From NCBI GenBank assembly GCA_016840825.1, contig JAEORN010000036.1, positions 7,337-71,336 on the forward strand: 64,000 bases of DNA, read 5' to 3'. Below the pieces are notes generated by a model. It made no database searches, had not been told where the DNA came from, and saw only the letters and a program-made list of their open reading frames with translations. Of this stretch, positions 31,763 to 41,434 are shown piece by piece. The DNA is from Candidatus Thorarchaeota archaeon (GTDB taxonomy: Archaea > Asgardarchaeota > Thorarchaeia > Thorarchaeales > Thorarchaeaceae). The stretch's first letter is position 1. The number at the start of each line of letters is the position of its first letter. The position numbers and the translations under genes were made by a program.

Positions 31763-33493
31763 CTAATGGAATATCTTTCTACCGAGTCGCAAGAAAGGTC
31801 TTCCCATTGTAAGCATGAATGTAATGGGAATGTAGTTAATGACCTCTAAAGCTGCAACTCCGACGACAAGACCCAATCCAAATGCGAAAATCGCTCCAGC
31901 TAGATCAGTTACTGCAAGCCAACCCAAACCATATGCTGCTAGGATATCACTGAACCAAAGCCCAGCAATCCACAGAACGATAGGAACTGCAATACTAGCT
32001 ACGAACATTACAAGGTAATTGAATCTCATAGAAAGTTGTAGTGGTCCTGGAAACACCTTATTTGGATTCATGACTCCCTTCGGATCTGTCTTCTTCTTTA
32101 GGCGAGCCATTCCAGCATATTCGGGTTTTCCATAGAAGTTTCTAGAATGTGCAACATTCCACATTCCGATAGAATATGCTCTCCCTTTATCTTTCAGTCC
32201 CAATTCGATGAAATCGAGAGATCTATACCAGCCCATTAGGAATGATATTTTCTTCCTCTCATCATCAAGGAACCATGCAAGTACAGCAACTTCTCCTTGG
32301 TCAGTGACTGCACCTTCTAGTGCATATTGCTCACCCTTGAAGTGCTTATCGACTCTCTCAATAAAGGACTGCATATTCTTCAAAGGTACATATACTTCTG
32401 AAGGAGCTAAACTTGGACCTAATCGCTTGATTCTCATCGGATAGAATCTTTCTGCCCATTCATGATGCGCAGCTTCCTCAGGCTCAATTTGACCAAAGTT
32501 ATCTTTGATGATTTTTCTAAAGAGATGCTCTTCCGAAGCGAGCTCTTGTGGCGGTCCTTCGAAAGCGCAAAGGAACACCCACGGATATGTTGAGTGCGTC
32601 GCCATATCAACATCGGAAAGCATCTTGTTGAATCCCTCAGTAATGAAATGAAGATAGAATGGATGTGTTTCATTCATCAGATCTTGCATTGCCCAAATCA
32701 TCTGCTCCTTTGTGCGAAATGAAGCAGCAAATGGTTTGATCTCATGAAGAGGCATTACCTTGAGAACGACCTTTGTGATAACACCTAATGTACCGTTGCT
32801 ATCAATTAAGAATGAGGTAAGGTCCAAATTCTTCTCTCCAATCTCACCAAGGGCCCAAACATATTCATCTGCCTCAGGGAAATACCTGTAATCCTGCTTA
32901 ACGTAGTCATCAATGAAGTCATCAGGTGGATTACTTGTCCGAATAATCCTTCCATCAGGCAGAACTACTTCTAGGTCAACGACCTGTTCTTTAACTCCGC
33001 CATATTTGGTGCTCCCGATGCCAGTACCTCCTGCTGCTACCCATCCGCCAACTGTACTTGAAGGAGCACTTGACGGATATGCTCTAACAGAAAGTCCTTC
33101 ATCTTCTAGGTCTTCTAGGAGCTTACCCCAGATGATGCCAGCACCAACCTCGATTGTCATGTTGTCCTTGTCAATATTGTATATCTCGTTCATTCTGGTC
33201 ATTTCTATAGCTACACCAGCTTTGGTTGGTAATGCACCACCGTACCCACTGGTTCCATGTCCACGCGGGATTACAGGTATCTTGTTTTTGAGACAGTATT
33301 TCAGTAGATTCGATACAATTTCTGAAGTCATTGGTTGTGCAACAGCATCAACCTTTGTCTTCAAAATGTCATTCACTAGACCGGGCAAGGCACCAACATC
33401 GTGAGAATATAGCTTTCTCATATATTCTTCAGAGGAGAAGAAATCTTCACCTACGATGTCTGCAAGCTCTTGTAGTTGTTTCGCTCGTAACAT
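31763..33493 (-). CDS. GlcD-like FAD oxidoreductase with C-terminal membrane helices (copy 2)
   Basis: A FAD_binding_4 oxidoreductase of 576 residues from the ATG at 33493, preceded by GGTGAT; a GTG at 33502 is also possible. The flavin loop reads PRGHGTSGYGGA and the C-terminal NPNKVF segment is present. Where 2-hydroxyacid dehydrogenases have GEHGIG, this one has GRAYSIG, so the usual catalytic His is missing and the substrate is doubtful. After residue ~490 it adds two or three hydrophobic helices and a basic end, which would anchor the flavoprotein to the inner membrane face. It follows the HdrD-like gene directly in a four-gene operon with a DUF2231 protein and a cytochrome. Confidence 0.9.
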   Translation of the reverse strand: MLRAKQLQELADIVGEDFFSSEEYMRKLYSHDVGALPGLVNDILKTKVDAVAQPMTSEIVSNLLKYCLKNKIPVIPRGHGTSGYGGALPTKAGVAIEMTRMNEIYNIDKDNMTIEVGAGIIWGKLLEDLEDEGLSVRAYPSSAPSSTVGGWVAAGGTGIGSTKYGGVKEQVVDLEVVLPDGRIIRTSNPPDDFIDDYVKQDYRYFPEADEYVWALGEIGEKNLDLTSFLIDSNGTLGVITKVVLKVMPLHEIKPFAASFRTKEQMIWAMQDLMNETHPFYLHFITEGFNKMLSDVDMATHSTYPWVFLCAFEGPPQELASEEHLFRKIIKDNFGQIEPEEAAHHEWAERFYPMRIKRLGPSLAPSEVYVPLKNMQSFIERVDKHFKGEQYALEGAVTDQGEVAVLAWFLDDERKKISFLMGWYRSLDFIELGLKDKGRAYSIGMWNVAHSRNFYGKPEYAGMARLKKKTDPKGVMNPNKVFPGPLQLSMRFNYLVMFVASIAVPIVLWIAGLWFSDILAAYGLGWLAVTDLAGAIFAFGLGLVVGVAALEVINYIPITFMLTMGRPFLRLGRKIFH

Positions 33494-33502
33494 ATAGATC
33501 AC

Positions 33503-34687
33503 CTAACCCAACCTAAGTGCCTCAGCTACAATCTGAGTGAGGTCTTTGAATTCAAGCTCTGATTTTCTTTGTTCAATGCCATCCATGAATGACATCATGC
33601 ATGATGGACATTCACTAACGAGAGTCGTCGCTCCAGTTTTTTCAGCAGCCTCAACTCGTCGTGCTGAAACGCGGACTGACATCAAAGGATTAGTTCCTTT
33701 CAGTAGTCCACCTCCACCACAACAATCTGCTTTGTTACGAGTATGCTTCATCTCTCGCAATTCAAGTCCAGGTATCGCATTAAGTACTTCACGTGACTCA
33801 TCATAGATGCCTTGATGACGTCCAAGTTCACAAGGGTCATGCCAAGTAATAACATGATTATATTCTTGTGCGAATTTCAGCTTGCCCTCCCGGAGCATCT
33901 TAGCTAGGAATTGAGAGAAAGGCAGGAACTCAATACCCTTTGTAGAGTCTTCTCCCAAAAGATGAGGATATTCCTCATTGAAAGCTCGATGACATCCTGG
34001 ACAGTTGAAGACTACCGTCTTAACGCCCAATTCCTTTAATTTATCAAGATGGTGTTGAGCGAGAGTCTTTGCCTTCTCCCATTCTCCACCAACGAAGTAT
34101 GGATTTCCACAGCAATACTCCTCTTCTCCAAGAACAGTATAGTCAATTCCGAGATGGTCAAGTATCTTTGCTGTATTCTCTCCAATAGGTGCAAGAGTTC
34201 CCTTGAATGAGATATTACAACCAGCAAAGTATGCAACTTCTGCCTTCTGGCCAATCTTGTCCTCTACAAGATCATCAACCATGTCCGCCCAAAGAGTCCT
34301 ATCCTCTTGGTCAAGGTCCATTATGTTCTTGCTTCCTTGAATAGAGTTGTCAAGGAATTTCACGATTTCTGGCCAGTGACCAACTTCGTTTATTTCCTGA
34401 CGTATCTTTTGCCAGAATGAGAGGAGTGGGATATTTGTCTGGCAGATCTCTTGACAAGCTCCGCAAAGTGTGCATTTGAAGATTCGATCTGCAAAGTCCT
34501 CCGGGATCGGCTCATTATTCAAGATCAGCTCCCGTAGTTGGTATAATTTTCCTCGCGGAGATTGTGAATCCCATAGGGTATCGTTGTATGCTGGACATAC
34601 AAAGGTGCAGAATCCACATCTTGCACAAACCAGCGGCTCAACATCAAGAGCCGCTTTCCTTAATTTTTCAAATGATTTGGTTCCCAT
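33503..34687 (-). CDS. HdrD/GlcF-like Fe-S protein (copy B)
   Basis: A 394-residue protein with two ferredoxin motifs (CARCGFCTFVCP and CTLCGACQEICQ) and two CCG domains (EEYCCGNP with NCPGC; ADCCGGGG with ECPSC). Such subunits carry electrons from a FAD partner, or reduce a disulfide at the CCG cluster. All cysteines of a functional HdrD-type protein are present. It sits between the DUF2231 membrane protein and the membrane-anchored GlcD-like protein, so these four products probably form one complex. Confidence 0.92.
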   Translation of the reverse strand: MGTKSFEKLRKAALDVEPLVCARCGFCTFVCPAYNDTLWDSQSPRGKLYQLRELILNNEPIPEDFADRIFKCTLCGACQEICQTNIPLLSFWQKIRQEINEVGHWPEIVKFLDNSIQGSKNIMDLDQEDRTLWADMVDDLVEDKIGQKAEVAYFAGCNISFKGTLAPIGENTAKILDHLGIDYTVLGEEEYCCGNPYFVGGEWEKAKTLAQHHLDKLKELGVKTVVFNCPGCHRAFNEEYPHLLGEDSTKGIEFLPFSQFLAKMLREGKLKFAQEYNHVITWHDPCELGRHQGIYDESREVLNAIPGLELREMKHTRNKADCCGGGGLLKGTNPLMSVRVSARRVEAAEKTGATTLVSECPSCMMSFMDGIEQRKSELEFKDLTQIVAEALRLG

Positions 34688-34700
34688 GGTGATCCTCCTC

Positions 34701-35198
34701 TTATGGCCATGGTAGTCCTAACCAATCAAGTAATGGCTCCATGATTGATGTATTGTATACTGCGATGCCGCCCATAGCTCCCATCAATATCATGAGAGCA
34801 CCACCAACTACTACAAGAATACCATAGATGAGGAATCCTGAAGTGGTATCCCAGACTTTATCGCCTAATTTCGCTCTCACAATAACCAGGAAGACATAGA
34901 TTTGTGTGGTTATAGCTGAGAAGAGTATCTTGAATCTCATATAGGGGTCAAGGACCAATGCTTCCATCGGCCAGTCGAGAAAGCCTGTCGCCATTGCCGC
35001 AACTAGACCTAACAGACCGATGATGTTGCCCCAGAAGATGAAGATGTCAAACTCATGGAATATCCTTGACATTCTTGTTCCAGGTGTCCTGATAGCATCT
35101 CTAAATACTAAGCGAAGAATCAAGCTTACAAGTCCAAGTGCTGCGCCTGCTGCAAGTATGCCTGTGTGGAAGTGTACAAAAACTGGATGTAATGCCAT
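34701..35198 (-). CDS. DUF2231-like membrane protein
   Basis: A 165-residue protein with four hydrophobic helices. Its start, HPVFVHFHTG, matches the HPxxVHFP beginning of DUF2231 membrane proteins, in which the paired histidines have been suggested to bind heme. A further His lies in RIFHEFDIFIFW. It would be the membrane carrier between the outer cytochrome encoded upstream (35209) and the inner HdrD-like protein encoded downstream. Heme binding is an inference. Confidence 0.8.
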   Translation of the reverse strand: MALHPVFVHFHTGILAAGAALGLVSLILRLVFRDAIRTPGTRMSRIFHEFDIFIFWGNIIGLLGLVAAMATGFLDWPMEALVLDPYMRFKILFSAITTQIYVFLVIVRAKLGDKVWDTTSGFLIYGILVVVGGALMILMGAMGGIAVYNTSIMEPLLDWLGLPWP

Positions 35199-35208
35199 TT
35201 CTAACCAC

Positions 35209-35814
35209 CTACCTCTCTGTCCTCTTGCACATCACAACGCCAAAGATTAGCAATAATATCGCTACAATTGGATTGAGTGTGTACATTAAGAAGGTCCAAA
35301 GTTCAACTCTCGCCTGTTCGGGATCGACTGTGGGTGTTGTCGTTGTTGGAGGAGTGAAGGTCGTGTTCTCTGCAACATCGACTGTCACTTCTGTGTTTGC
35401 TGACAACTCACCGCCAGCTGCGACCCACACTTTGATTGTGAAGGTACCATCTGCGATGGGTGTTACTGTTATCTCTGTAGTGATCTCTCCTTCATTCGAA
35501 TTTGAATCACCTGTCCCATCATCTTCTACTTCCGTGATGGAGAATATGAACTGATCATTATTTTCCCAGGCACTAACAATTTTCAAATGCTCTGCTCCGT
35601 TTTCAGCGTCAAATACAAGTGTAAATGGAACGCCTACTGTAGCATCAACTGTGCCTGTTGCATTTGATGAAAGGGTTAACACGCTTTGATTTGTATGGCA
35701 GTCACCGCACTCTGTATTGCTAGTTGGAAATCCGAGTGCCTGTGTTCCGCCTGCAACAATTATTGCCATAAAGCAAGTTACAAGTAATAACTTCTTGACA
35801 AGCTTTGGTTTCAA
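35209..35814 (-). CDS. Membrane-anchored monoheme cytochrome c with Ig-like domain
   Basis: A 201-residue exported protein. After a signal helix (~9-26) comes one heme motif, CGDCH, then a beta-rich Ig-like domain, a Thr/Pro linker (PPTTTTPT) and a C-terminal membrane helix with a basic end. The start is probably a TTG with AGGAG upstream. The first ~70 residues resemble the start of the protein at 42920-44143. As first gene of a cyt c/DUF2231/HdrD/GlcD operon, it is the likely outward electron outlet or inlet of that complex. Confidence 0.85.
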   Translation of the reverse strand: MKPKLVKKLLLVTCFMAIIVAGGTQALGFPTSNTECGDCHTNQSVLTLSSNATGTVDATVGVPFTLVFDAENGAEHLKIVSAWENNDQFIFSITEVEDDGTGDSNSNEGEITTEITVTPIADGTFTIKVWVAAGGELSANTEVTVDVAENTTFTPPTTTTPTVDPEQARVELWTFLMYTLNPIVAILLLIFGVVMCKRTER

Positions 35815-35939
35815 CTTGGGAACTCCTATGCATTATTCATTTAGTTATCTTCACAAAATAGTGAGCGATAACACGTTTTTGCTTTCAGCTTGGAATTATG
35901 TTTGGGTATTTTAGTGTGTTGGTACAGAAATATTGTAAT

Positions 35940-37649
35940 CTACCAGCGAAGGAGTCGTCGAATTGTACGTATCATAGGGATACCAAGCTGTAAGGCCATT
36001 TGTATTGTAAGGAACCTAATGATGAGCAAGCCGATAAACCCTCCGATGAATGAGAACAAGACAGCTGGGGGTAGTGCTAAATTGGAATTCCATAGAATCT
36101 CGTATAGGAATCCCAATCCCGGTAGAAGGGGTGCGACGAATTGAGCAGCAAGCGATCCTGCATAGCCCAGTCCAAATCCAAAGGCAAGGGATTCCTTCTT
36201 TGCAACAACCCTTCCACCAAAGACTTTCACTGGATTCATCAAGTTCTTTGGATCAATCCTTTTCTTGACCTTTCTCAGAATTGCCTTCCTCTTCTTGCCA
36301 TAGAACTCGTTGCCAAAAGGGACATTCCAAAGAGCTACTGCATATGGTTTACCTTCATACTTGGCCGCTGCTGTAGCGACATCAAACGATCTATGCCAGC
36401 CCAATGCATAGGCGAATTTCTTCCTTTCGTCATCCAGAATCCATACCAAGAATGAAGTCACATCACCATTTCCAACTGTACCTTCAATTGCTATTGAATC
36501 CATTCCAATAGATTCTGTTATCTTCCTGTACAAACTCGACAGATGTTTGATGGGAATTAGAACTTCCGCAGGAACCAGACTTGGTCCTAGAGTCTTAATT
36601 CTCAGAGGATACAATCTTTCATCCCAATGATACTCTGCTCGTTTATCGCCTGTCATCCATCCGTTATGAGATTCAACAATCGTCTTCATTTTCTCAAGAT
36701 CTTCATCAAGCTGGTAGAATGTATCTAGGAACGCACCAGTTAGAATGAATTTTCCATACTCATCAATTGAACTCCTTGGTGAGAATCTCTTCGTTGTATA
36801 AGAGTCTGTTATGAATCGTAAATAATAGGGATTGCATTCCTTTTGAATCTCCAAAATCGCTGATGAAAGACTCTCGGGATCATCGAAAATTGCAGCAACC
36901 GGTCTGAGAACTAATTTAGGAATGACCCGGAGCGTGATTCTTGAGATGATTCCAAAAGTTCCAAATAGACCAAGGAACAAATCAAGAGGACTTGGTCTGT
37001 CTGTTTCAGGGATTTCATCTAGAATCTTCTGCAAGTATGAATTTCCGTCATCAGCTTCTCCCTCATTGCCATCTTTTCCTCGCAAAGTGAATTCTCCGAT
37101 TCTGACCAACATCCCGTTGGGAAGAACTGCCTCTAATCCAGCAACTTGTGTCCGAATATCACCATACCTTGCTGAACCGATACCTAGACCACCACTTGCA
37201 GCAAAACCCCCAATTGTAGCAGCTGAAGCACTTGAGGGATAGACAGGAAGCGTCATACCTATCTGATCCAGAAATACTAGTAGTTCTTTCCAAGTCATAC
37301 CAGCTTCTACAGTAACAAGTAGATTATACTCGTCCAAATGAACGAAATTTGACATATGCAATGTGCTAACACAAATGCCTCCACGAGCTGGTAATGCTCC
37401 ACCCCATCCTGAAGTTCCACTACCTCTTGGAACGATGGGAAGACCATGCTTGCAAGCATATTTCACTAGCTGCATTAAAGACTTGATAGTTTGAGGTTGC
37501 ACAACCATTTTGAATTCGTTGTTGATTATTTGAAAAGCTAAGTTTGGAAGAGCTGCAATATCACGAGAATAGAGCCTTCGCGTTTCATCATGGATCGAGA
37601 CGTTATCTGCACCAATGATATCTTCGATATCCTGAATGCGATGTTTCAT
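35940..37649 (-). CDS. GlcD-like FAD oxidoreductase with C-terminal membrane helices (copy 3)
   Basis: A 569-residue FAD_binding_4 protein from the ATG at 37649, which overlaps the TGA of the preceding HdrD-like gene; the frame is open further upstream, but that part is a shadow of the HdrD-like gene. The flavin loop is PRGSGTSGWGGA. The GEHGIG position reads GKPYAVA, so the catalytic His is absent. A NPVKVF segment closes the domain, then two or three hydrophobic helices and a basic tail (RTIRRLLRW) follow, as in copy 2. It forms a two-gene unit with HdrD copy C. Confidence 0.9.
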   Translation of the reverse strand: MKHRIQDIEDIIGADNVSIHDETRRLYSRDIAALPNLAFQIINNEFKMVVQPQTIKSLMQLVKYACKHGLPIVPRGSGTSGWGGALPARGGICVSTLHMSNFVHLDEYNLLVTVEAGMTWKELLVFLDQIGMTLPVYPSSASAATIGGFAASGGLGIGSARYGDIRTQVAGLEAVLPNGMLVRIGEFTLRGKDGNEGEADDGNSYLQKILDEIPETDRPSPLDLFLGLFGTFGIISRITLRVIPKLVLRPVAAIFDDPESLSSAILEIQKECNPYYLRFITDSYTTKRFSPRSSIDEYGKFILTGAFLDTFYQLDEDLEKMKTIVESHNGWMTGDKRAEYHWDERLYPLRIKTLGPSLVPAEVLIPIKHLSSLYRKITESIGMDSIAIEGTVGNGDVTSFLVWILDDERKKFAYALGWHRSFDVATAAAKYEGKPYAVALWNVPFGNEFYGKKRKAILRKVKKRIDPKNLMNPVKVFGGRVVAKKESLAFGFGLGYAGSLAAQFVAPLLPGLGFLYEILWNSNLALPPAVLFSFIGGFIGLLIIRFLTIQMALQLGIPMIRTIRRLLRW

Positions 37650-38842
37650 CCATCTTCCTCCTTGGGATTTTTGTCTAGTGATTCTGCAATTAGTTGAGTT
37701 ATATCCTGGACTCTCAAGGAGTACTGCATAGTCTGTGTGGCTGTTTCCAATGCTTGAACACATCTGGGGCATTCCGTTATCAAACGGGAAGCTGGTGTCA
37801 CTGATGCATCTCGTAATCGCATCTCTGCAATCTGAGATGAGAGAAGCGGATCTGCGATATTTAGCATTCCATGCCATCCGCAACATCTGGTTTCCTTTCC
37901 AGAATGAGCCATCTCGACTTTGTAAACACCTGGAATCCTGTCAATCAATTCTCTAGGTTGATTGTAGATATTTAATCTACGAGCTGAAATACATGGGTCA
38001 TGATATGTAACTGTGACTAATTGCTGTTCTTTAAACTGCAGCAAATTCTTCTCATCTAGAGAACGAATGTATTGTGATGAAGTCATTAGCTTGAATTTCC
38101 GAGTGATAGGCTCCCCTAATATACCAGAATAGGTCGTGTACCAAGTACTAATGCATGAAGGACAGCTGAAGACGACTTCCTCTACATTGAGTTCTTCCAA
38201 CAATGAGATGTTCTTTTCTGCGATGAGTGGAGCATTACCTTTGTCTCCTCCCCACAATAATGGTGCTCCACAACACACCTCTTTTTTGCCAAGAAGTGTA
38301 TAGTCAACATTCGCATGCTCGAGTATTTCTATCATGGATCGAGCTATACCTCCCAGTTGTGGTTTTAGAGAAACATCACAACCAAGAATATACGCTGTTT
38401 TAGCTGATGCCTCAATCCTATCAGAGATGTCGATGTCTAAATCTTCCTTCCATTCCATCCTTGCGGATGATCCCATAGAAAATGGATCTCCGTATCTCAA
38501 GACAGACTTGCATGCAAATGCAACTGATGCAGGTATAATTCCTTTTTCCCATGCCTCTGCTCTAGCCTGTTCCCAGAATCTATCCAGCGCAAGACTAGTG
38601 GTGCAAACCTGTGCACAATATTCACACAACGAACACATGAAGAGCTTTCGAACGTATTCTTCATCTAACTCGGCTTTACCTTCCATAATATCTTTAGTAA
38701 TCTGAAGTCTTCCTCTAGGTCCGTATGATTCCCACTTTAGCTGCCTGAAAGTTGGACATACCATTGTGCAGTTCCCACAAGATGCACAGATGTATGGATC
38801 TTCCCCATGACCCATTTCATCGATAATTCTAAGACGTGACAT
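37646..38842 (-). CDS. HdrD/GlcF-like Fe-S protein (copy C)
   Basis: A 398-residue protein with ferredoxin motifs CASCGNCTMVCP and CSLCEYCAQVCT and two CCG domains (KEVCCGAP with SCPSC; TRCCGWHG with ECPRC). It is coupled by an ATGA overlap to GlcD copy 3. Unlike modules B and D, no cytochrome or DUF2231-type membrane gene accompanies this pair, so the FAD partner's own helices are its only apparent membrane link. Confidence 0.91.
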   Translation of the reverse strand: MSRLRIIDEMGHGEDPYICASCGNCTMVCPTFRQLKWESYGPRGRLQITKDIMEGKAELDEEYVRKLFMCSLCEYCAQVCTTSLALDRFWEQARAEAWEKGIIPASVAFACKSVLRYGDPFSMGSSARMEWKEDLDIDISDRIEASAKTAYILGCDVSLKPQLGGIARSMIEILEHANVDYTLLGKKEVCCGAPLLWGGDKGNAPLIAEKNISLLEELNVEEVVFSCPSCISTWYTTYSGILGEPITRKFKLMTSSQYIRSLDEKNLLQFKEQQLVTVTYHDPCISARRLNIYNQPRELIDRIPGVYKVEMAHSGKETRCCGWHGMLNIADPLLSSQIAEMRLRDASVTPASRLITECPRCVQALETATQTMQYSLRVQDITQLIAESLDKNPKEEDG

Positions 38843-38934
38843 TTCACAACCTCTGAGAAACTGACATTATACAAAATAAAGGAAAGATGTCAGCATCTCT
38901 ATCTGAGTAGCTGACATTCTTAGTGTTTTGGTCT

Positions 38935-40260
38935 TCAGGCAAAATCCTGAGTCATCTCTTTAGCACACGCAATTCCAGATTTAGATGCTGCTTCCATTGA
39001 TGCATAATATTTGCCACAATTAGCAAATGAACCAGCAACATAGAGTCCTTCAATGCCTGTCCTGTTTGTGTTTAGTCTCTGCTCCATTATCCCCGGAGGT
39101 TGTGACAGAACAGATCGCCATATCTTCCAGCTCTTCTTCCAAGTGACTTTCTCTTCAATGCCTGGAACAAGTTCTTTCAATTCATCCAAAATGACTGCAG
39201 TAGCTTCATCATTCTCCATCTTAAGCAACTCCTTATCGATGGATGTCACAGTCAGAAGTGATTCGCCAATTGGTGCAAGCACACCTGAAACTCGCTTTGC
39301 CTCAGCGATGATGTGAATCTTCTTACCAGGAATGAATCCACCTACATTGAAATCTAGTACTCTTGAGGATAGACCAAAGTAAGCAACTACTGAAGGTCTG
39401 TAGCTGAATTTCCTTACGGCAGTAGTGAAATCATTTGGTAGTTGGTTCATATCCACAAAGTTTGGTAAGAGGTCTATTGGTGTGGTGACAACTGCAGCAT
39501 CAGTTTCTACGTAATGCTCTTTGCCATCTTGAGTGTATTCAATGCCCTTGACCTTCTGATCTTCAATGACTATCTTCTTGACGTCACAATTGACTTTTGG
39601 TTCGATTGCAAAGTTCCTCGCTTGTAGCATGAGAGTATATGGTACACTTCCTAGTCCGCCTCGTTCTGGATACATAGCCTTGAATCCATCTTCGTAGGCA
39701 AATCTCATCTGTTCTGAATAGAGGTATTGACCTGCAGAAACTTCTGTTGGGTCCATGAAAGTTACTGTGCGAATGAGCGGATCATAGAAATTGGCGAGAA
39801 TGTCATGAGGTACCTTTTCCTCTGCATATTCAGCAAAAGTCATTTTATCAAGTTCGAGAAAATCATCTTCTGTTCTTTTTAGATTGTCCTTAACAAGACC
39901 TCCTAACTTTTGCCTGTCTCCTATACTCAAGAGATTGAACCGTGCTTGGTCAATGATTGATTGAGTGAGTAAATATCTCTCTCCACCTTTAAGCCAAACT
40001 GCACCCTCTCCAACTGTGGTCATCCTGATTCCGCTTCTTTCAAGGATTGGAATTAGGGATTTGAATCCGCCTACAAAGAAGTGCAAGCCTTGATCGAAGA
40101 CATATCCAGATTCCGTAAACGATCTAGCTCTGCCCCCTACAGTAGGTTCCTTTTCAAGGATCTGGCATCGGGCTTTCAATCCCTTTAACTCAAGGGCACA
40201 TGAGAAGCCAGCAATACCTGCTCCAACAATTACAACGCGTGTTCCTTTCTTCTCGCTCAT
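38935..40260 (-). CDS. FAD-dependent amine-oxidase/phytoene-desaturase-like oxidoreductase
   Basis: A 441-residue flavoprotein. The N-terminal dinucleotide fold reads VVIVGAGIAGFS and is followed by GGRARS; a C-terminal FAD motif GLYVAGSFANCGKYYASMEAA is present. This family includes carotenoid desaturases, protoporphyrinogen oxidases and amine oxidases. It lies 37 bp after HdrD copy D on the same strand, so it may belong to that operon. A role on an isoprenoid, quinone or porphyrin is plausible, but the sequence does not decide. Confidence 0.85.
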   Translation of the reverse strand: MSEKKGTRVVIVGAGIAGFSCALELKGLKARCQILEKEPTVGGRARSFTESGYVFDQGLHFFVGGFKSLIPILERSGIRMTTVGEGAVWLKGGERYLLTQSIIDQARFNLLSIGDRQKLGGLVKDNLKRTEDDFLELDKMTFAEYAEEKVPHDILANFYDPLIRTVTFMDPTEVSAGQYLYSEQMRFAYEDGFKAMYPERGGLGSVPYTLMLQARNFAIEPKVNCDVKKIVIEDQKVKGIEYTQDGKEHYVETDAAVVTTPIDLLPNFVDMNQLPNDFTTAVRKFSYRPSVVAYFGLSSRVLDFNVGGFIPGKKIHIIAEAKRVSGVLAPIGESLLTVTSIDKELLKMENDEATAVILDELKELVPGIEEKVTWKKSWKIWRSVLSQPPGIMEQRLNTNRTGIEGLYVAGSFANCGKYYASMEAASKSGIACAKEMTQDFA

Positions 40261-40297
40261 TCGTAATACCTCGTTTTCAATTGTTCCATTAATCTAT

Positions 40298-41434
40298 TCA
40301 CTCCTTAACCAATGAAGATTGTGCTAGATCAAGGATCAGCTCATCAAGCTGAATGACCTCAAGGTCTGTTTCTCGAGCACAATAGCTCAAGTTCTTGAAG
40401 CATGAAACACAGGTTGTTATTAAACCATCAACACCAAGTTCCACTGCTTCTGCTACTCTTTTCCTTCCTATAGATTCAGAAAGATCTGGATCTATAACAC
40501 TTACAAAACCACCACAACAATTCGAATTCTCGCGATTATTTGCCATCTCAACAAACTCAAGTCCTGGAATTGCTGTGATGATATCGCGGGGTGCCTGATA
40601 TATTCCCAATGCTCTACCCAGATGGCATGAATCATGAAATGTATATCTTCCTTCTAGGGCCTTGAATGTGAGGACACCATTCCTTGCCATATCTGCAAGG
40701 ACTTCAACAGTGTGATGGATTTTGATATCGAAGTTTTCTATATGATGAGCATAATGCTCTGCAAGCGTCCCAAAGCATCCACCACATCCAGTGATGATAT
40801 GGTCTACGCCTGCTTTCTTGAACATCTCATAGTTCTTCTTGATAATCGCATCGAATCCCTTATCGTCTCCTGCCCAATAATTCATGAGCCCACAGCAGAC
40901 TTCACTGGGAATATATCCAACATTGATTTTTAGCTTCTGCATCATATCCGCAACCATTTCAGGTTGGTCGGGATACCAATAGGAGCCCATACATCCAGAG
41001 AAGATAGCAGTGTTCGACTCTTCAGGTAATTCTAGGTCTTCTGCCCAGACTGTCCTTTCTTCGGCTTCATAGCCAACAAAGGGTGTACCTTCCTTGGCAA
41101 GCCAATCTAGGACCTTTGTCAATCCTTCTGATCGAACGCCGCCTGTGTTTATCATGGCTGCTTTGGCATCATGCCAATATGTCGTGACCGGCACACCTGC
41201 AGGACATACTGCTTCACATCTTCTGCAATCTGCACAATAAAGCCTATCAAGAAGCTCTTGTGGTGGTCTAGTGAGCATCTTTTCGCCGTATGCTCTGAGA
41301 GCTCTCAACTTACCACCTGGGCTGTCAAGCTCTGATCCGAGTTCTCGGTACATCGGACAGAAGTCTCGGCAGTAGTTGCATGAACCACAAGCTCGAAGGC
41401 TATCCATATTTAGATCTACTTTCACTTCTTTCAC
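40298..41434 (-). CDS. HdrD/GlcF-like Fe-S protein (copy D)
   Basis: A 378-residue protein with motifs CGSCNYCRDFCP and CADCRRCEAVCP (a more classic pair than the other copies) and two CCG domains (SEVCCGLM with GCGGC; SNCCGGF with TCVSC). Its start overlaps the stop of GlcD copy 4 by 4 bp. Here the FAD gene precedes the Fe-S gene, the reverse of modules B and C, which suggests independent assembly rather than one block duplication. Confidence 0.92.
   Translation of the reverse strand: MKEVKVDLNMDSLRACGSCNYCRDFCPMYRELGSELDSPGGKLRALRAYGEKMLTRPPQELLDRLYCADCRRCEAVCPAGVPVTTYWHDAKAAMINTGGVRSEGLTKVLDWLAKEGTPFVGYEAEERTVWAEDLELPEESNTAIFSGCMGSYWYPDQPEMVADMMQKLKINVGYIPSEVCCGLMNYWAGDDKGFDAIIKKNYEMFKKAGVDHIITGCGGCFGTLAEHYAHHIENFDIKIHHTVEVLADMARNGVLTFKALEGRYTFHDSCHLGRALGIYQAPRDIITAIPGLEFVEMANNRENSNCCGGFVSVIDPDLSESIGRKRVAEAVELGVDGLITTCVSCFKNLSYCARETDLEVIQLDELILDLAQSSLVKE

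Noticed and set aside
37650..37886. N-terminal extension of GlcD copy 3
   Set aside because: It lies inside the HdrD copy C gene on the same strand in another frame; the ATG at 37649 in an ATGA overlap is the natural start.
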